The notes under the pieces were generated by a model. That model saw nothing but the letters and a program-made list of their open reading frames with translations. It made no database searches and had not been told where the DNA came from. A program made the translations under genes and the position numbers. Source: Bacteroidota bacterium (GTDB lineage Bacteria > Bacteroidota > Bacteroidia > Cytophagales > Cyclobacteriaceae). From it: a stretch of DNA of 7,601 bases. Location: NCBI GenBank assembly GCA_023431285.1, contig JAEYXN010000272.1, positions 1 through 7,601 of the forward strand, given 5' to 3'. Below, piece after piece: positions 1 to 5,522 of this stretch; the stretch's first letter is position 1; the number at the start of each line of letters is the position of its first letter.

Positions 1-1247
1 CTGTTCAGAGAATTAATTCCGATCATCGACATGAACGCACCAGGAACACCATGTCCGGTACAATCAATTGCCGCGAACGCAAGGTCGCCGCTGGTCTTTG
101 CGAACCAGTAGAAGTCTCCGCTAACCATGTCGCGCGGCTTGAATACGATGAATGATTCTTTCCAGGCCTTTTCCTCAAAAGTGGTTTTCGGCAACATCGC
201 TTCCTGGATCCGCTTCGCGTAGTTGATACTGCTTTTAATGTTCTTGTTCTGAAGGTCAAGCTTCTTGTTGATCGCGTTCGTTTTTCTGCTATTGAAGAAA
301 ACTACCAGCGCCAGCGTTGCTCCGAGTCCGATGACGGCAAGAATGAAGTTTCGGAAAAGTGCTTCGTTCTCAAGCTTTGCGTTTTGCTCTTCTATTCTAA
401 GAGTAGAAAGTTCTTTGTCCTTGCTTAATAATTCTATTTCAAGTTGACGCTGCTCATTGATTACCTCCAGCTCTTTCAGCGATTCTTCCACTACATGCAG
501 ATTGCGATTGGCGGATTCGAGTGAATCGGCGTTCCTGGAAAGTATACGTTGAACATGTTCAAGCTTTCTCTCCCGATCCCGCGAGATGTCTTTCTCATTC
601 TCGATTTCTTCTTTGAGGTGCGTCAGCTGAGCAGTAGCCTGACGTTCGTCATCCTGAAGTTTCATCAGTGATGTACGAAGCTTGCTGAATTCAGCTGCTT
701 TTTCTTTGTCTCCCGAACGCAGGTGGTATTCCGACAACAGCTGATAACATTGCAGCTGCTCTTCTCGAAGATTGTTCTTAACGGATAGGCTAAGCGCTTT
801 ATTAAAGGCTTCAATGCTTTTCTTATTGCGCTTCAGTTCACCGAAGGATTTTCCCTGCAGTACAAAGGCTTCGATAGCGAGCTCCGGACTATTAAGCTCT
901 GTGGCGAGTGTGCTGACGTGCGGGAATAGCTCTGCAGCCTGAGAATAGTTGCCACTCTTGTAGTTGAGGGTGGCGAGAAGGTTCGTCGCGGCAAGCTCTT
1001 GTGCGCGCAACCCTGACTTGGATGCATAACCAGCCGACTCCTTGAGATATTTCTTTGCCTCGTCTGTTTTGCCCTGGGTGTTAAGGGACTTCCCGAGTTC
1101 GTAACCAAGCATAGAGGCCTTAGCATAATCCCGGTCCTTTACGGATGCCTTGAATAATGCAACGAGCTCGTCCCCGGTCTGGGCACCCGCCGCGAAGAAT
1201 AGAAGACAGAAAAATCCGACGAAAAGATGCCGGGAATGAAAGACCAT
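1..1247 (-). CDS. TPR / coiled-coil membrane protein with SpoIIE-type PP2C phosphatase domain (C-terminus cut off by window edge)
   Basis: Probable membrane-bound serine/threonine phosphatase acting in signalling, for example on an anti-sigma-factor antagonist. The reading frame is open from ATG at 1247 to base 1 (415 codons seen) and the C-terminus is missing. The start is well fixed: an in-frame TAA lies one codon upstream, and the N-terminus is a signal peptide (hydrophobic core LFVGFFCLLFFAAGAQ, residues 8-23). Residues about 37-195 are TPR-like helices, about 197-296 a charged coiled coil, and 298-318 one membrane segment. After it comes the linker INYAKRIQEAMLP, typical of Bacteroidota SpoIIE phosphatases, then the domain. 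Metal-binding aspartates are visible in SGDFYW (D378) and DCTGHG (D395). The predicted topology is TPR sensor outside, phosphatase inside. No histidine-kinase motif is seen in the visible part. The partner cannot be told from this window. Confidence 0.88.
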   Translation of the reverse strand, partial: MVFHSRHLFVGFFCLLFFAAGAQTGDELVALFKASVKDRDYAKASMLGYELGKSLNTQGKTDEAKKYLKESAGYASKSGLRAQELAATNLLATLNYKSGNYSQAAELFPHVSTLATELNSPELAIEAFVLQGKSFGELKRNKKSIEAFNKALSLSVKNNLREEQLQCYQLLSEYHLRSGDKEKAAEFSKLRTSLMKLQDDERQATAQLTHLKEEIENEKDISRDRERKLEHVQRILSRNADSLESANRNLHVVEESLKELEVINEQRQLEIELLSKDKELSTLRIEEQNAKLENEALFRNFILAVIGLGATLALVVFFNSRKTNAINKKLDLQNKNIKSSINYAKRIQEAMLPKTTFEEKAWKESFIVFKPRDMVSGDFYWFAKTSGDLAFAAIDCTGHGVPGAFMSMIGINSLN

Positions 1248-1994
1248 AGATTAAGACTTAGACGACCAGCAAATTCGTCACAGCGCCTCAAAGATCGGCG
1301 GGAGTTCACCGTCAAAACTTACATCAGCAAGTTCGAGGGTGAGCAACAGGGATTCGCTCACGACGAAGCCGGTTGACCCATCTCAAACGATCAGGAAACC
1401 TCTACGTAACCCACCTATACATGAGGCATGCTTCGACAGCCTAGACGAAGTGACGCTCCCTGGGCTACGAGAGTTAACCCAGACGTGGTTCTTACAGTAA
1501 CTCTTACCAGGACATCTATACTAGGATTTATCCATGCCCCGCTTTTTCAGGTCAACAGCCTCTCCGTTTTCCAAACTAAATGTGGTAATCATTATCAAAT
1601 TTCTTATGCGTGTATCCACTACGTTGATATGCGATGAAGTATTTCTACACTTTCAATGGGTAACACGCCGTTAAAGCACGGTATCGGTTTTATTCCAATC
1701 GCCATGATTGAAAATATTTCCATATGAGCGGGAAAGGCGGTCAGGATGCCGCTAATGCAGATCATAATTAGGATAGACACTTTTGGAGATGAATGGAAGA
1801 TCAGGTTTGTGCGGTGATGTTTAATGTTAGGTCGCTTCCACTTCAGAACCAGGTGTCGTCTCAGTTTTGATTACTCCGACCATCAATGTGTTTAGTTGAT
1901 ATGAAGAGAGGAATGATGGACGGGCAGTAAAAGACATGTTGATTAGTCTTTCCTGACTCAATGGGATTAATTGAACATTTAAAATTATAGGCAA
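1248..1994. other. 747-bp gap without a convincing gene
   Basis: The region separates the divergent phosphatase and stress-protein genes. It must hold both promoters, but no good TAnnTTTG box was found in front of the stress gene. A 69-codon plus-strand frame (1428-1637) has no recognisable protein character. Two short minus-strand frames look slightly more protein-like: 1382-1278 (34 codons, ending in PPIFEAL) and 1937-1827 (36 codons from ATG). Neither is accepted as a gene. A small inverted repeat CTTCG/CGAAG lies near 1431-1450. The stretch may be decayed sequence or carry an unrecognised small RNA. Confidence 0.5.
1314..1346 (-). promoter_or_regulatory. Candidate promoter for the TPR-phosphatase gene
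   Basis: Read on the minus strand, TTG (1346-1344) is followed 22 bp later by TAAGTTTT (1321-1314). This matches seven of eight positions of the Bacteroidota -7 box TAnnTTTG. It lies about 67 bp before the ATG at 1247. The spacing is at the long end of the usual range, so this is a weak call. Confidence 0.28.
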
Positions 1995-2720
1995 ATGAGA
2001 CAAACAATTATCGGATTCTTCAACAACGAGGCTGAGGCCGGTTATGCACTCGATAAACTTCGCGCAGCTGGAATTTCTGATGCAGATATCGACTTCACCG
2101 GTAACAACAGCATAGAACGTTCTCTTGCCGATACCACCCCACAGGGAAATGAATCTCCCTATGAAGTGGGTGACGAAAGCCGGTATCCTGAAACTACATC
2201 AGGATCTCTTAATGATGAAAACATTCTGAACGAAGACACGATCCGCGACCGAAAGGGCTTTGACTATGAAGAAGGCAAAGGCGACAGCATCGGACGGTTC
2301 TTCCGTAATCTGTTTGATAACAAAGAAGACGCAGAACGCTTCGCCGAAATTGGAAGAAAAACATGTATTGTCTCTGTTCATGCGGAGTCGGCTTTAGAAG
2401 CTGAGCGCGCAAGGGACATCCTCGATGAAAGTGGCGCTGTGGAAGTGGACAATGAGCTTCAGACTGGTGCCACGACATCAGATATAGCAGCTTCACAGTC
2501 TGACGTGAGTCCAACAGGCACAACACGCTTGCGTAGCCATATCGTTGGACGCACGGTCAATGAAGAATACCGCCTCCGCGGACGAAGCACAAGACCAGGC
2601 CAACCTGATCAGCCGCAGAAACGGAATATGAACAGTCCATCCGGCGAGTCACCTTCTGGTGAAACTAATCTGTCGGATGAGGCAGGTGCAAAGTCAACCT
2701 TTCCAGAAAGAGAAATTTGA
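1995..2720 (+). CDS. General stress protein-like protein (YflT / GSP17M type) with acidic, disordered C-terminus
   Basis: Probable cytoplasmic stress-related protein; its biochemical role is unknown. The N-terminus (residues 1-34, MRQTIIGFFNNEAEAGYALD onward) is the pattern 'hydrophobic strand, then helix pairing a residue pair with AGI' of general-stress proteins of the YflT/GSP17M type. A second copy of the same strand-helix-strand idea is at residues about 122-152 (TCIVSVHAE, then EAERARDILDESGAVEVD). Between them is an acidic linker, and SIGRFFRNLFDN (98-109) precedes the second half. Residues about 155-241 are polar, rich in Ser, Gly, Pro and Arg, and look disordered. The ATG at 1995 is the first good start and gives the conserved N-terminus. 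The gene is monocistronic and ends at a strong terminator. The family call rests on motif style and not on an alignment. Confidence 0.82.
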   Translation: MRQTIIGFFNNEAEAGYALDKLRAAGISDADIDFTGNNSIERSLADTTPQGNESPYEVGDESRYPETTSGSLNDENILNEDTIRDRKGFDYEEGKGDSIGRFFRNLFDNKEDAERFAEIGRKTCIVSVHAESALEAERARDILDESGAVEVDNELQTGATTSDIAASQSDVSPTGTTRLRSHIVGRTVNEEYRLRGRSTRPGQPDQPQKRNMNSPSGESPSGETNLSDEAGAKSTFPEREI

Positions 2721-2770
2721 GTTGAGGTGTTAGTTACGGAGTTTTCCGTGCTATATATGTTGGGGAGGAA

Positions 2771-2799
2771 AAGAGGCTGCCGAAAGGCAGTCTCTTTTT
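2771..2799. terminator. Intrinsic terminator, probably bidirectional, between convergent genes
   Basis: An 11-bp stem is formed by AAGAGGCTGCC (2771-2781) and GGCAGTCTCTT (2786-2796), with one G-T wobble, closed by a GAAA tetraloop. On the plus strand it is followed by a T run (2795-2799). On the minus strand the mirror image is followed by TTTTCC, so it can also serve the SIMPL gene coming from the right. Confidence 0.9.
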
Positions 2800-2817
2800 G
2801 AAATAAATTGTTATGAA

Positions 2818-3516
2818 TTACTTGATTTCGAACTGAGCTGTCACCTGAGCTCTCAGTCTGATCTTCTTAAACTCCGGTCCTGACCCTTCTGCCGCATCAC
2901 TTTCCATCATCTGGCTTTTCATCCTTACGTTTGCTGTCATATTGTATGGCTGCACCGGTTCATTATCCCATTCCCGCACCATCAATGGCTTCCCTGCTTC
3001 CGAGCCTATTCCCTTTAGCAGCGCATCCGCCTTTGCTTTCGCAGCCTGCAACGCCTTCACCTTTGTATCGAGCTTTATCTTTTCCATATCTGTGTGGTGA
3101 ACGCGTGTCAGCACCAATTCACTCACCTCGACAGGCTCAAGCTTCTCCAGAAACTTCTCGACCTCAGCAGCGCTATTCAACACAAGCTGATACGACTTCT
3201 CACGAAAAGCATCTTTGTCTTTCTTGGTAACCTTTGAAAGCTTAGAACCCGCATCCGCCAGGGTAAGTCGCTTCTTGTCAATGCCCGAAGCCTGCAACGC
3301 TTTCAGGAATTCCTGGTCGAGTTTCTCCAGCTGAACCTTATTCTTATTCTCTTCAAACTCACGAAGTGTGATCAGAAATGTAATCTCATTAGGAGCCACT
3401 TCGGTTTCAGCCACACCCGATACTTCAATAAAGTGCTCTCCTTTGAATGTTTCCTGCATTTGGGCCCACGCTGTTACAGAAGTAAGCGTCAGGGCCAGTA
3501 GAAAAATCTTTCGCAT
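2818..3516 (-). CDS. Exported SIMPL-domain (DUF541 / YggE-like) protein
   Basis: Periplasmic or surface protein of the SIMPL family, whose best-known bacterial relatives (YggE, BP26) are linked to oxidative stress or form ring assemblies; the molecular function is not settled. The 232-residue protein starts with a signal peptide (MRKIFLLALTLTSVTAWAQ, likely cleaved after Ala18). It then shows the family's opening strand IEVSGVAETEVAPNEITFLI (residues 30-49). Long charged helices (about 55-82 and 145-172) and the strand-rich C-terminal end LRAQVTAQFEIK fit the domain. The ATG at 3516 is chosen over an in-frame TTG at 3531 because it gives a standard signal peptide. It lies 65 bp downstream of oxyR on the same strand without a clear terminator or promoter in between. 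The two may therefore be co-transcribed, which fits a stress role. Confidence 0.87.
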   Translation of the reverse strand: MRKIFLLALTLTSVTAWAQMQETFKGEHFIEVSGVAETEVAPNEITFLITLREFEENKNKVQLEKLDQEFLKALQASGIDKKRLTLADAGSKLSKVTKKDKDAFREKSYQLVLNSAAEVEKFLEKLEPVEVSELVLTRVHHTDMEKIKLDTKVKALQAAKAKADALLKGIGSEAGKPLMVREWDNEPVQPYNMTANVRMKSQMMESDAAEGSGPEFKKIRLRAQVTAQFEIK

Positions 3517-3581
3517 ATAATGTATTTTCAATTGTTAGACACAAAACCCTTGCCGAAAGTTGTCACGCTTGCGGAATGTCA

Positions 3582-4502
3582 TCACTTCCATCTCACCCGC
3601 ACATACTTATCATTCTTCCTGAAGTGCGGAGGTATAGCCTTCAGAATTGCATCACGTAACTTCACCAGCAACATCTCCTTCACAAATCCGTTGTGCACCG
3701 CGAGGCTGACTTCTCTCACGGGCTCGGGCGACACAAAATGTTTGACATGCTTATTCTTTGCATTCACCGCCAGCTCCGGAATGAGCGTATAGCCATAATT
3801 ATTGTCAACCATAGCTTTGAGCGTTTCAAATGAACCGCTCTGATAATTCAGCTGACTGTTAATCTTTTTGTCGCGGGAAGGACAAAGACTCTCCACCTGT
3901 CCGCGGAAACAATGTCCCTCCTCAAGAAGCAGCAGGTTATCAAATGAGAGCGACTTAAGATTAATCTTTTCCTGCTGGAAGTATTTCAGATTCTGGGAAG
4001 TATAAAGAAGAATCGGCTCGTAGAAAATGGGGATCTCACGAATCTCTTTGTCTTCAAGCGGCGTGACAAGGATCGCGACATCAAGTCTGTTTGTCTTCAG
4101 CAGTCGGATAATCTCTTCGGTTTGCATTTCTGTAACTGTGAATGATGTTCCAGGGTGTTCGGCCAGAAACGCATTCAGGAAACGTGGAAGCAGGTAAGGC
4201 GCGAGCGTTGGAATCACCCCGAGCCGGAACTCACCTTCTATTGAATCCTTCTCGTCGCGGATAAATTCTTTCATGTTCCGGATCTCCTGCAGCACAATCC
4301 GCGCACGCGAGATGATCAACTCGCCGGAGGGCGTAGGCTTCAGCGGCTGAGACTTATCAAATATTTTGGCACCCAGCTCATCCTCCAGTTTCTTCACCAT
4401 CATACTTAATGTCGGTTGAGTAACATTGCAGGCCCTCGCCGCTTTCGCGTGATTACGATGGATGTCCAGAGCGACAATATATTCCAGCTGCTGTAGGTTC
4501 AT
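3582..4502 (-). CDS. oxyR: OxyR-type LysR-family hydrogen peroxide sensor/regulator
   Basis: DNA-binding regulator that senses peroxide through a reversible disulfide. The full length is 306 residues, as usual for the family. The LysR helix-turn-helix is at residues about 18-50 (HAKAARACNVTQPTLSMMVKKLE then GAKIFDK). The effector domain starts near 92 (FRLGVIPTLAPYLLP). The redox motif GHCFRGQVESLC places Cys198 and Cys207 nine residues apart, the same spacing as the redox pair Cys199/Cys208 of E. coli OxyR, so this is called OxyR and not merely LysR. ETLKAMVDNNYGYTLIPELAV (226-246) is the other conserved family block. The start ATG at 4502 gives the standard N-terminus MNLQQLEYIVAL. The SIMPL gene follows downstream. 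Upstream lie a promoter and palindromes that may be its operators. Confidence 0.93.
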   Translation of the reverse strand: MNLQQLEYIVALDIHRNHAKAARACNVTQPTLSMMVKKLEDELGAKIFDKSQPLKPTPSGELIISRARIVLQEIRNMKEFIRDEKDSIEGEFRLGVIPTLAPYLLPRFLNAFLAEHPGTSFTVTEMQTEEIIRLLKTNRLDVAILVTPLEDKEIREIPIFYEPILLYTSQNLKYFQQEKINLKSLSFDNLLLLEEGHCFRGQVESLCPSRDKKINSQLNYQSGSFETLKAMVDNNYGYTLIPELAVNAKNKHVKHFVSPEPVREVSLAVHNGFVKEMLLVKLRDAILKAIPPHFRKNDKYVRVRWK

Positions 4503-4528
4503 AATAGATAAGGTCGAATAACGCAGAT

Positions 4529-4561
4529 CAAATATCGATATTGTTTATAGCTGCGATCAAA
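4529..4561 (-). promoter_or_regulatory. Candidate oxyR promoter
   Basis: On the minus strand, TTTG (4561-4558) is followed after 21 bp by GATATTTG (4536-4529), one mismatch from the Bacteroidota box TAnnTTTG. The box lies 26 bp before the oxyR ATG. Confidence 0.5.
4531..4542. promoter_or_regulatory. Perfect 12-bp palindrome over the oxyR -7 region (possible operator)
   Basis: AATATCGATATT is self-complementary and overlaps the proposed oxyR -7 box. This is the expected place for autorepression by a LysR-type regulator. GATCAAAT also occurs on both sides, at 4526-4533 and 4554-4561. The operator role is inference; no Bacteroidota OxyR consensus was available to compare. Confidence 0.35.
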
Positions 4562-4601
4562 TGTTTTTTCTGAATAAACATCATGCAATCGGTTGATAGA
4601 G

Positions 4602-4617
4602 AAGTCTGATCAGATTT
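4602..4617. promoter_or_regulatory. 16-bp near-perfect palindrome in the oxyR upstream region
   Basis: The 10-bp core TCTGATCAGA (4605-4614) is perfectly self-complementary. The flanking AA and TT extend it to 16 bp with one mismatched pair. It lies between the oxyR promoter and the plus-strand promoter, so it could be a regulator site. Chance occurrence in A/T-rich DNA cannot be excluded. Confidence 0.25.
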
Positions 4618-4655
4618 TTAGCTTTAGATGTCTCAGAATGGAATGAATTTATTTT

Positions 4656-4680
4656 AATATCTATTGTTTTAGTAGATATT
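4656..4680. repeat. Inverted repeat AATATCTA-N9-TAGATATT overlapping the riboswitch promoter
   Basis: The two 8-bp arms (4656-4663 and 4673-4680) are perfect complements with a 9-bp spacer. Outside one mismatched pair, three more A-T pairs can form. The TTG of the plus-strand promoter sits in the spacer, and the right arm lies between the two promoter boxes. A bound protein would therefore meet RNA polymerase directly. It could be a site for OxyR or another dimeric regulator, but this is inference. Confidence 0.4.
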
Positions 4681-4693
4681 TAAACTATGTTTG
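4664..4693 (+). promoter_or_regulatory. Promoter of the SAM-riboswitch transcript
   Basis: TTG (4664-4666), a 19-bp spacer and TATGTTTG (4686-4693) give a full match to the Bacteroidota promoter form TTG-N19-TAnnTTTG. Transcription would begin close to 4699, which is exactly the 5' side of the riboswitch P1 helix. Promoter and aptamer thus support each other. Confidence 0.75.
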
Positions 4694-4698
4694 TAACG

Positions 4699-4805
4699 AT
4701 TTATAAAGAATAGGGGAGAGAGCAGACTCGCTGATCCTATTGCAACCTGTTCGCTGACGTGGATAAGGTGCTAAATTCTGCCTAACACATTTAGGAAATA
4801 TAAAT
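4699..4805 (+). promoter_or_regulatory. SAM-I (S-box) riboswitch aptamer
   Basis: RNA element that binds S-adenosylmethionine and normally lowers expression of the genes after it. Conserved core sequences are visible: AAAGAA after P1, GGGGAG and CTGAT of the kink-turn, GCAACC (4742-4747) and AGGTGCTAAATTC (4766-4778). Helices: P1 ATTTATA/TATAAAT (4699-4705/4799-4805); P2 AATAGG/CCTATT (4709-4714/4736-4741); P2 tip GAG/CTC (4718-4720/4727-4729); P3 ACCT/AGGT (4745-4748/4766-4769); P4 CTAA/TTAG (4782-4785/4791-4794). The P2 loop GCAGA (4722-4726) pairs perfectly with TCTGC (4777-4781), the pseudoknot that defines this class. No terminator follows the aptamer, so control of translation or through the next small ORF is more likely than simple termination. 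P1 is made only of A-T pairs. Confidence 0.93.
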
Positions 4806-4814
4806 GACACGCTC

Positions 4815-4871
4815 ATGAAAAAATCTCTTCGTCCACTCACCCGCGATTGTTGTTGTTGCTGTTCTTGTTAA
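4815..4871 (+). CDS. Cysteine-rich 18-residue small ORF, probable leader peptide
   Basis: The ORF reads MKKSLRPLTRDCCCCCSC and stops at TAA (4869-4871), with six Cys codons in the last seven. It starts 9 nt after the riboswitch aptamer and ends 48 nt before the next gene, so it lies in the leader RNA of the same transcript. A run of one amino acid just before the stop is the hallmark of attenuator peptides (as for his or trp operons), and poly-Cys leader peptides that answer to cysteine supply are known in mycobacteria. I infer a cysteine-sensing leader. No alternative terminator was found downstream, so any mechanism would have to act on translation of the 154-residue gene or via Rho. Other possibilities are a modified or metal-binding peptide, or a chance (TGT)n-like stretch. 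An in-frame stop at 4764 leaves this ATG as the only ATG start. Confidence 0.6.
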   Translation: MKKSLRPLTRDCCCCCSC

Positions 4872-4919
4872 CGCATCTCTTCGACACAATTATTTCTCAT
4901 TTTCAAATTCTTATTTAAC

Positions 4920-5384
4920 ATGGCACAAGTAGCAACAGTGTCCTCAGTGGACAATCTTTTCTCATATAATCCGAAATCATTCTCCATCACCACAGTTTCA
5001 ACGTACGTAGGTGAGATCGTCGCTCAACTGGAGCAGGAGCTTTCATTCATCAAGTCAGCATCAGTATTTGCATATAGCAATCGTATACGCATCACCCTGT
5101 CCGTGAACGGCGATGCTCGCGAGTTCGCTCTTCTCAAAGGGCTTCTTGAATTTCATCGCCTCCGTCACTTTCAATTCACCTACGATCGTGATGCACGCCT
5201 GGTAGAAGCCGATGTGAACGAAGCAGACTTTGCCGCACTCAAAGATTATCTTCTCAACACAGGATCCCTTCTTCGAAAGGAAAAGGTTTTTAAATCTGCG
5301 CTAAAGCAAGTCATGGCATTTGAAGAGAAGTACCGCTCTGAAAGCGCCAGGGTATACAATTCCCTCATCGCCGTACCGAACTAA
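4920..5384 (+). CDS. Protein of unknown function, first main gene of the SAM-riboswitch transcript
   Basis: I do not recognise this 154-residue protein. It has no signal peptide, membrane segment or cysteine, so it is probably cytoplasmic. The visible pattern is helix (residues about 26-45), strand (46-62, SASVFAYSNRIRITLSV), helix (65-82), strand (83-98, ending LVEADV), helix (101-115) and a charged helix (117-146). This suggests a small alpha/beta domain followed by a helical tail. No catalytic motif stands out. The ATG at 4920 follows an A/T-rich leader without a Shine-Dalgarno sequence. As the first larger ORF behind the SAM-I riboswitch and the Cys-rich ORF, it should fall when SAM is high. 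An ATP-grasp gene follows after 138 bp on the same strand, so the pair may act together. Confidence 0.8.
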   Translation: MAQVATVSSVDNLFSYNPKSFSITTVSTYVGEIVAQLEQELSFIKSASVFAYSNRIRITLSVNGDAREFALLKGLLEFHRLRHFQFTYDRDARLVEADVNEADFAALKDYLLNTGSLLRKEKVFKSALKQVMAFEEKYRSESARVYNSLIAVPN

Positions 5385-5522
5385 CTCCTGTTTCATCTCC
5401 TGATTAAGGTAGATCCCCGGGATGTGTTCCGTGATGGTGCAAGCCAATACGTACACTATGGCGTTACCCTCTCAGTTAATCCGCTTTAGGACGGATCACT
5501 ACAACCATTAACAAGAAATCTT

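Noticed and set aside
1580..1598. Fur-box-like TAATCATTATC
   Set aside because: Only about 14 of 19 positions fit the classic Fur box, and no iron-related gene is adjacent.
1428..1637. 69-codon plus-strand frame in the gap
   Set aside because: No family resemblance, no promoter or start signal, and a composition like translated noncoding DNA.
1827..1937. 36-codon minus-strand ORF (MSFTARPSFLSSYQLNTLMV...)
   Set aside because: Protein-like, but too short and without promoter or family support to be listed as a gene.
2199..2526. Two minus-strand frames inside the stress-protein gene
   Set aside because: They are shadows of the well-supported plus-strand gene and have no protein features of their own.
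2931..3230. 99-codon plus-strand frame opposite the SIMPL gene
   Set aside because: It lies wholly within the SIMPL gene, is low-complexity in composition (Pro, Ser, Leu), and is the antisense shadow.
3517..3531. TTG start five codons before the chosen SIMPL start
   Set aside because: ATG at 3516 gives a standard signal peptide; the extension adds charged and polar residues before it without benefit.
3520..3792. 90-codon plus-strand frame opposite the oxyR 3' end
   Set aside because: Antisense shadow of oxyR.
4848..4868. (TGT)n-like stretch as a simple microsatellite
   Set aside because: It is interrupted by TGC and TCT, is in frame with an ATG, and ends exactly before a stop behind a riboswitch, so a leader-peptide reading is preferred, though chance is not excluded.
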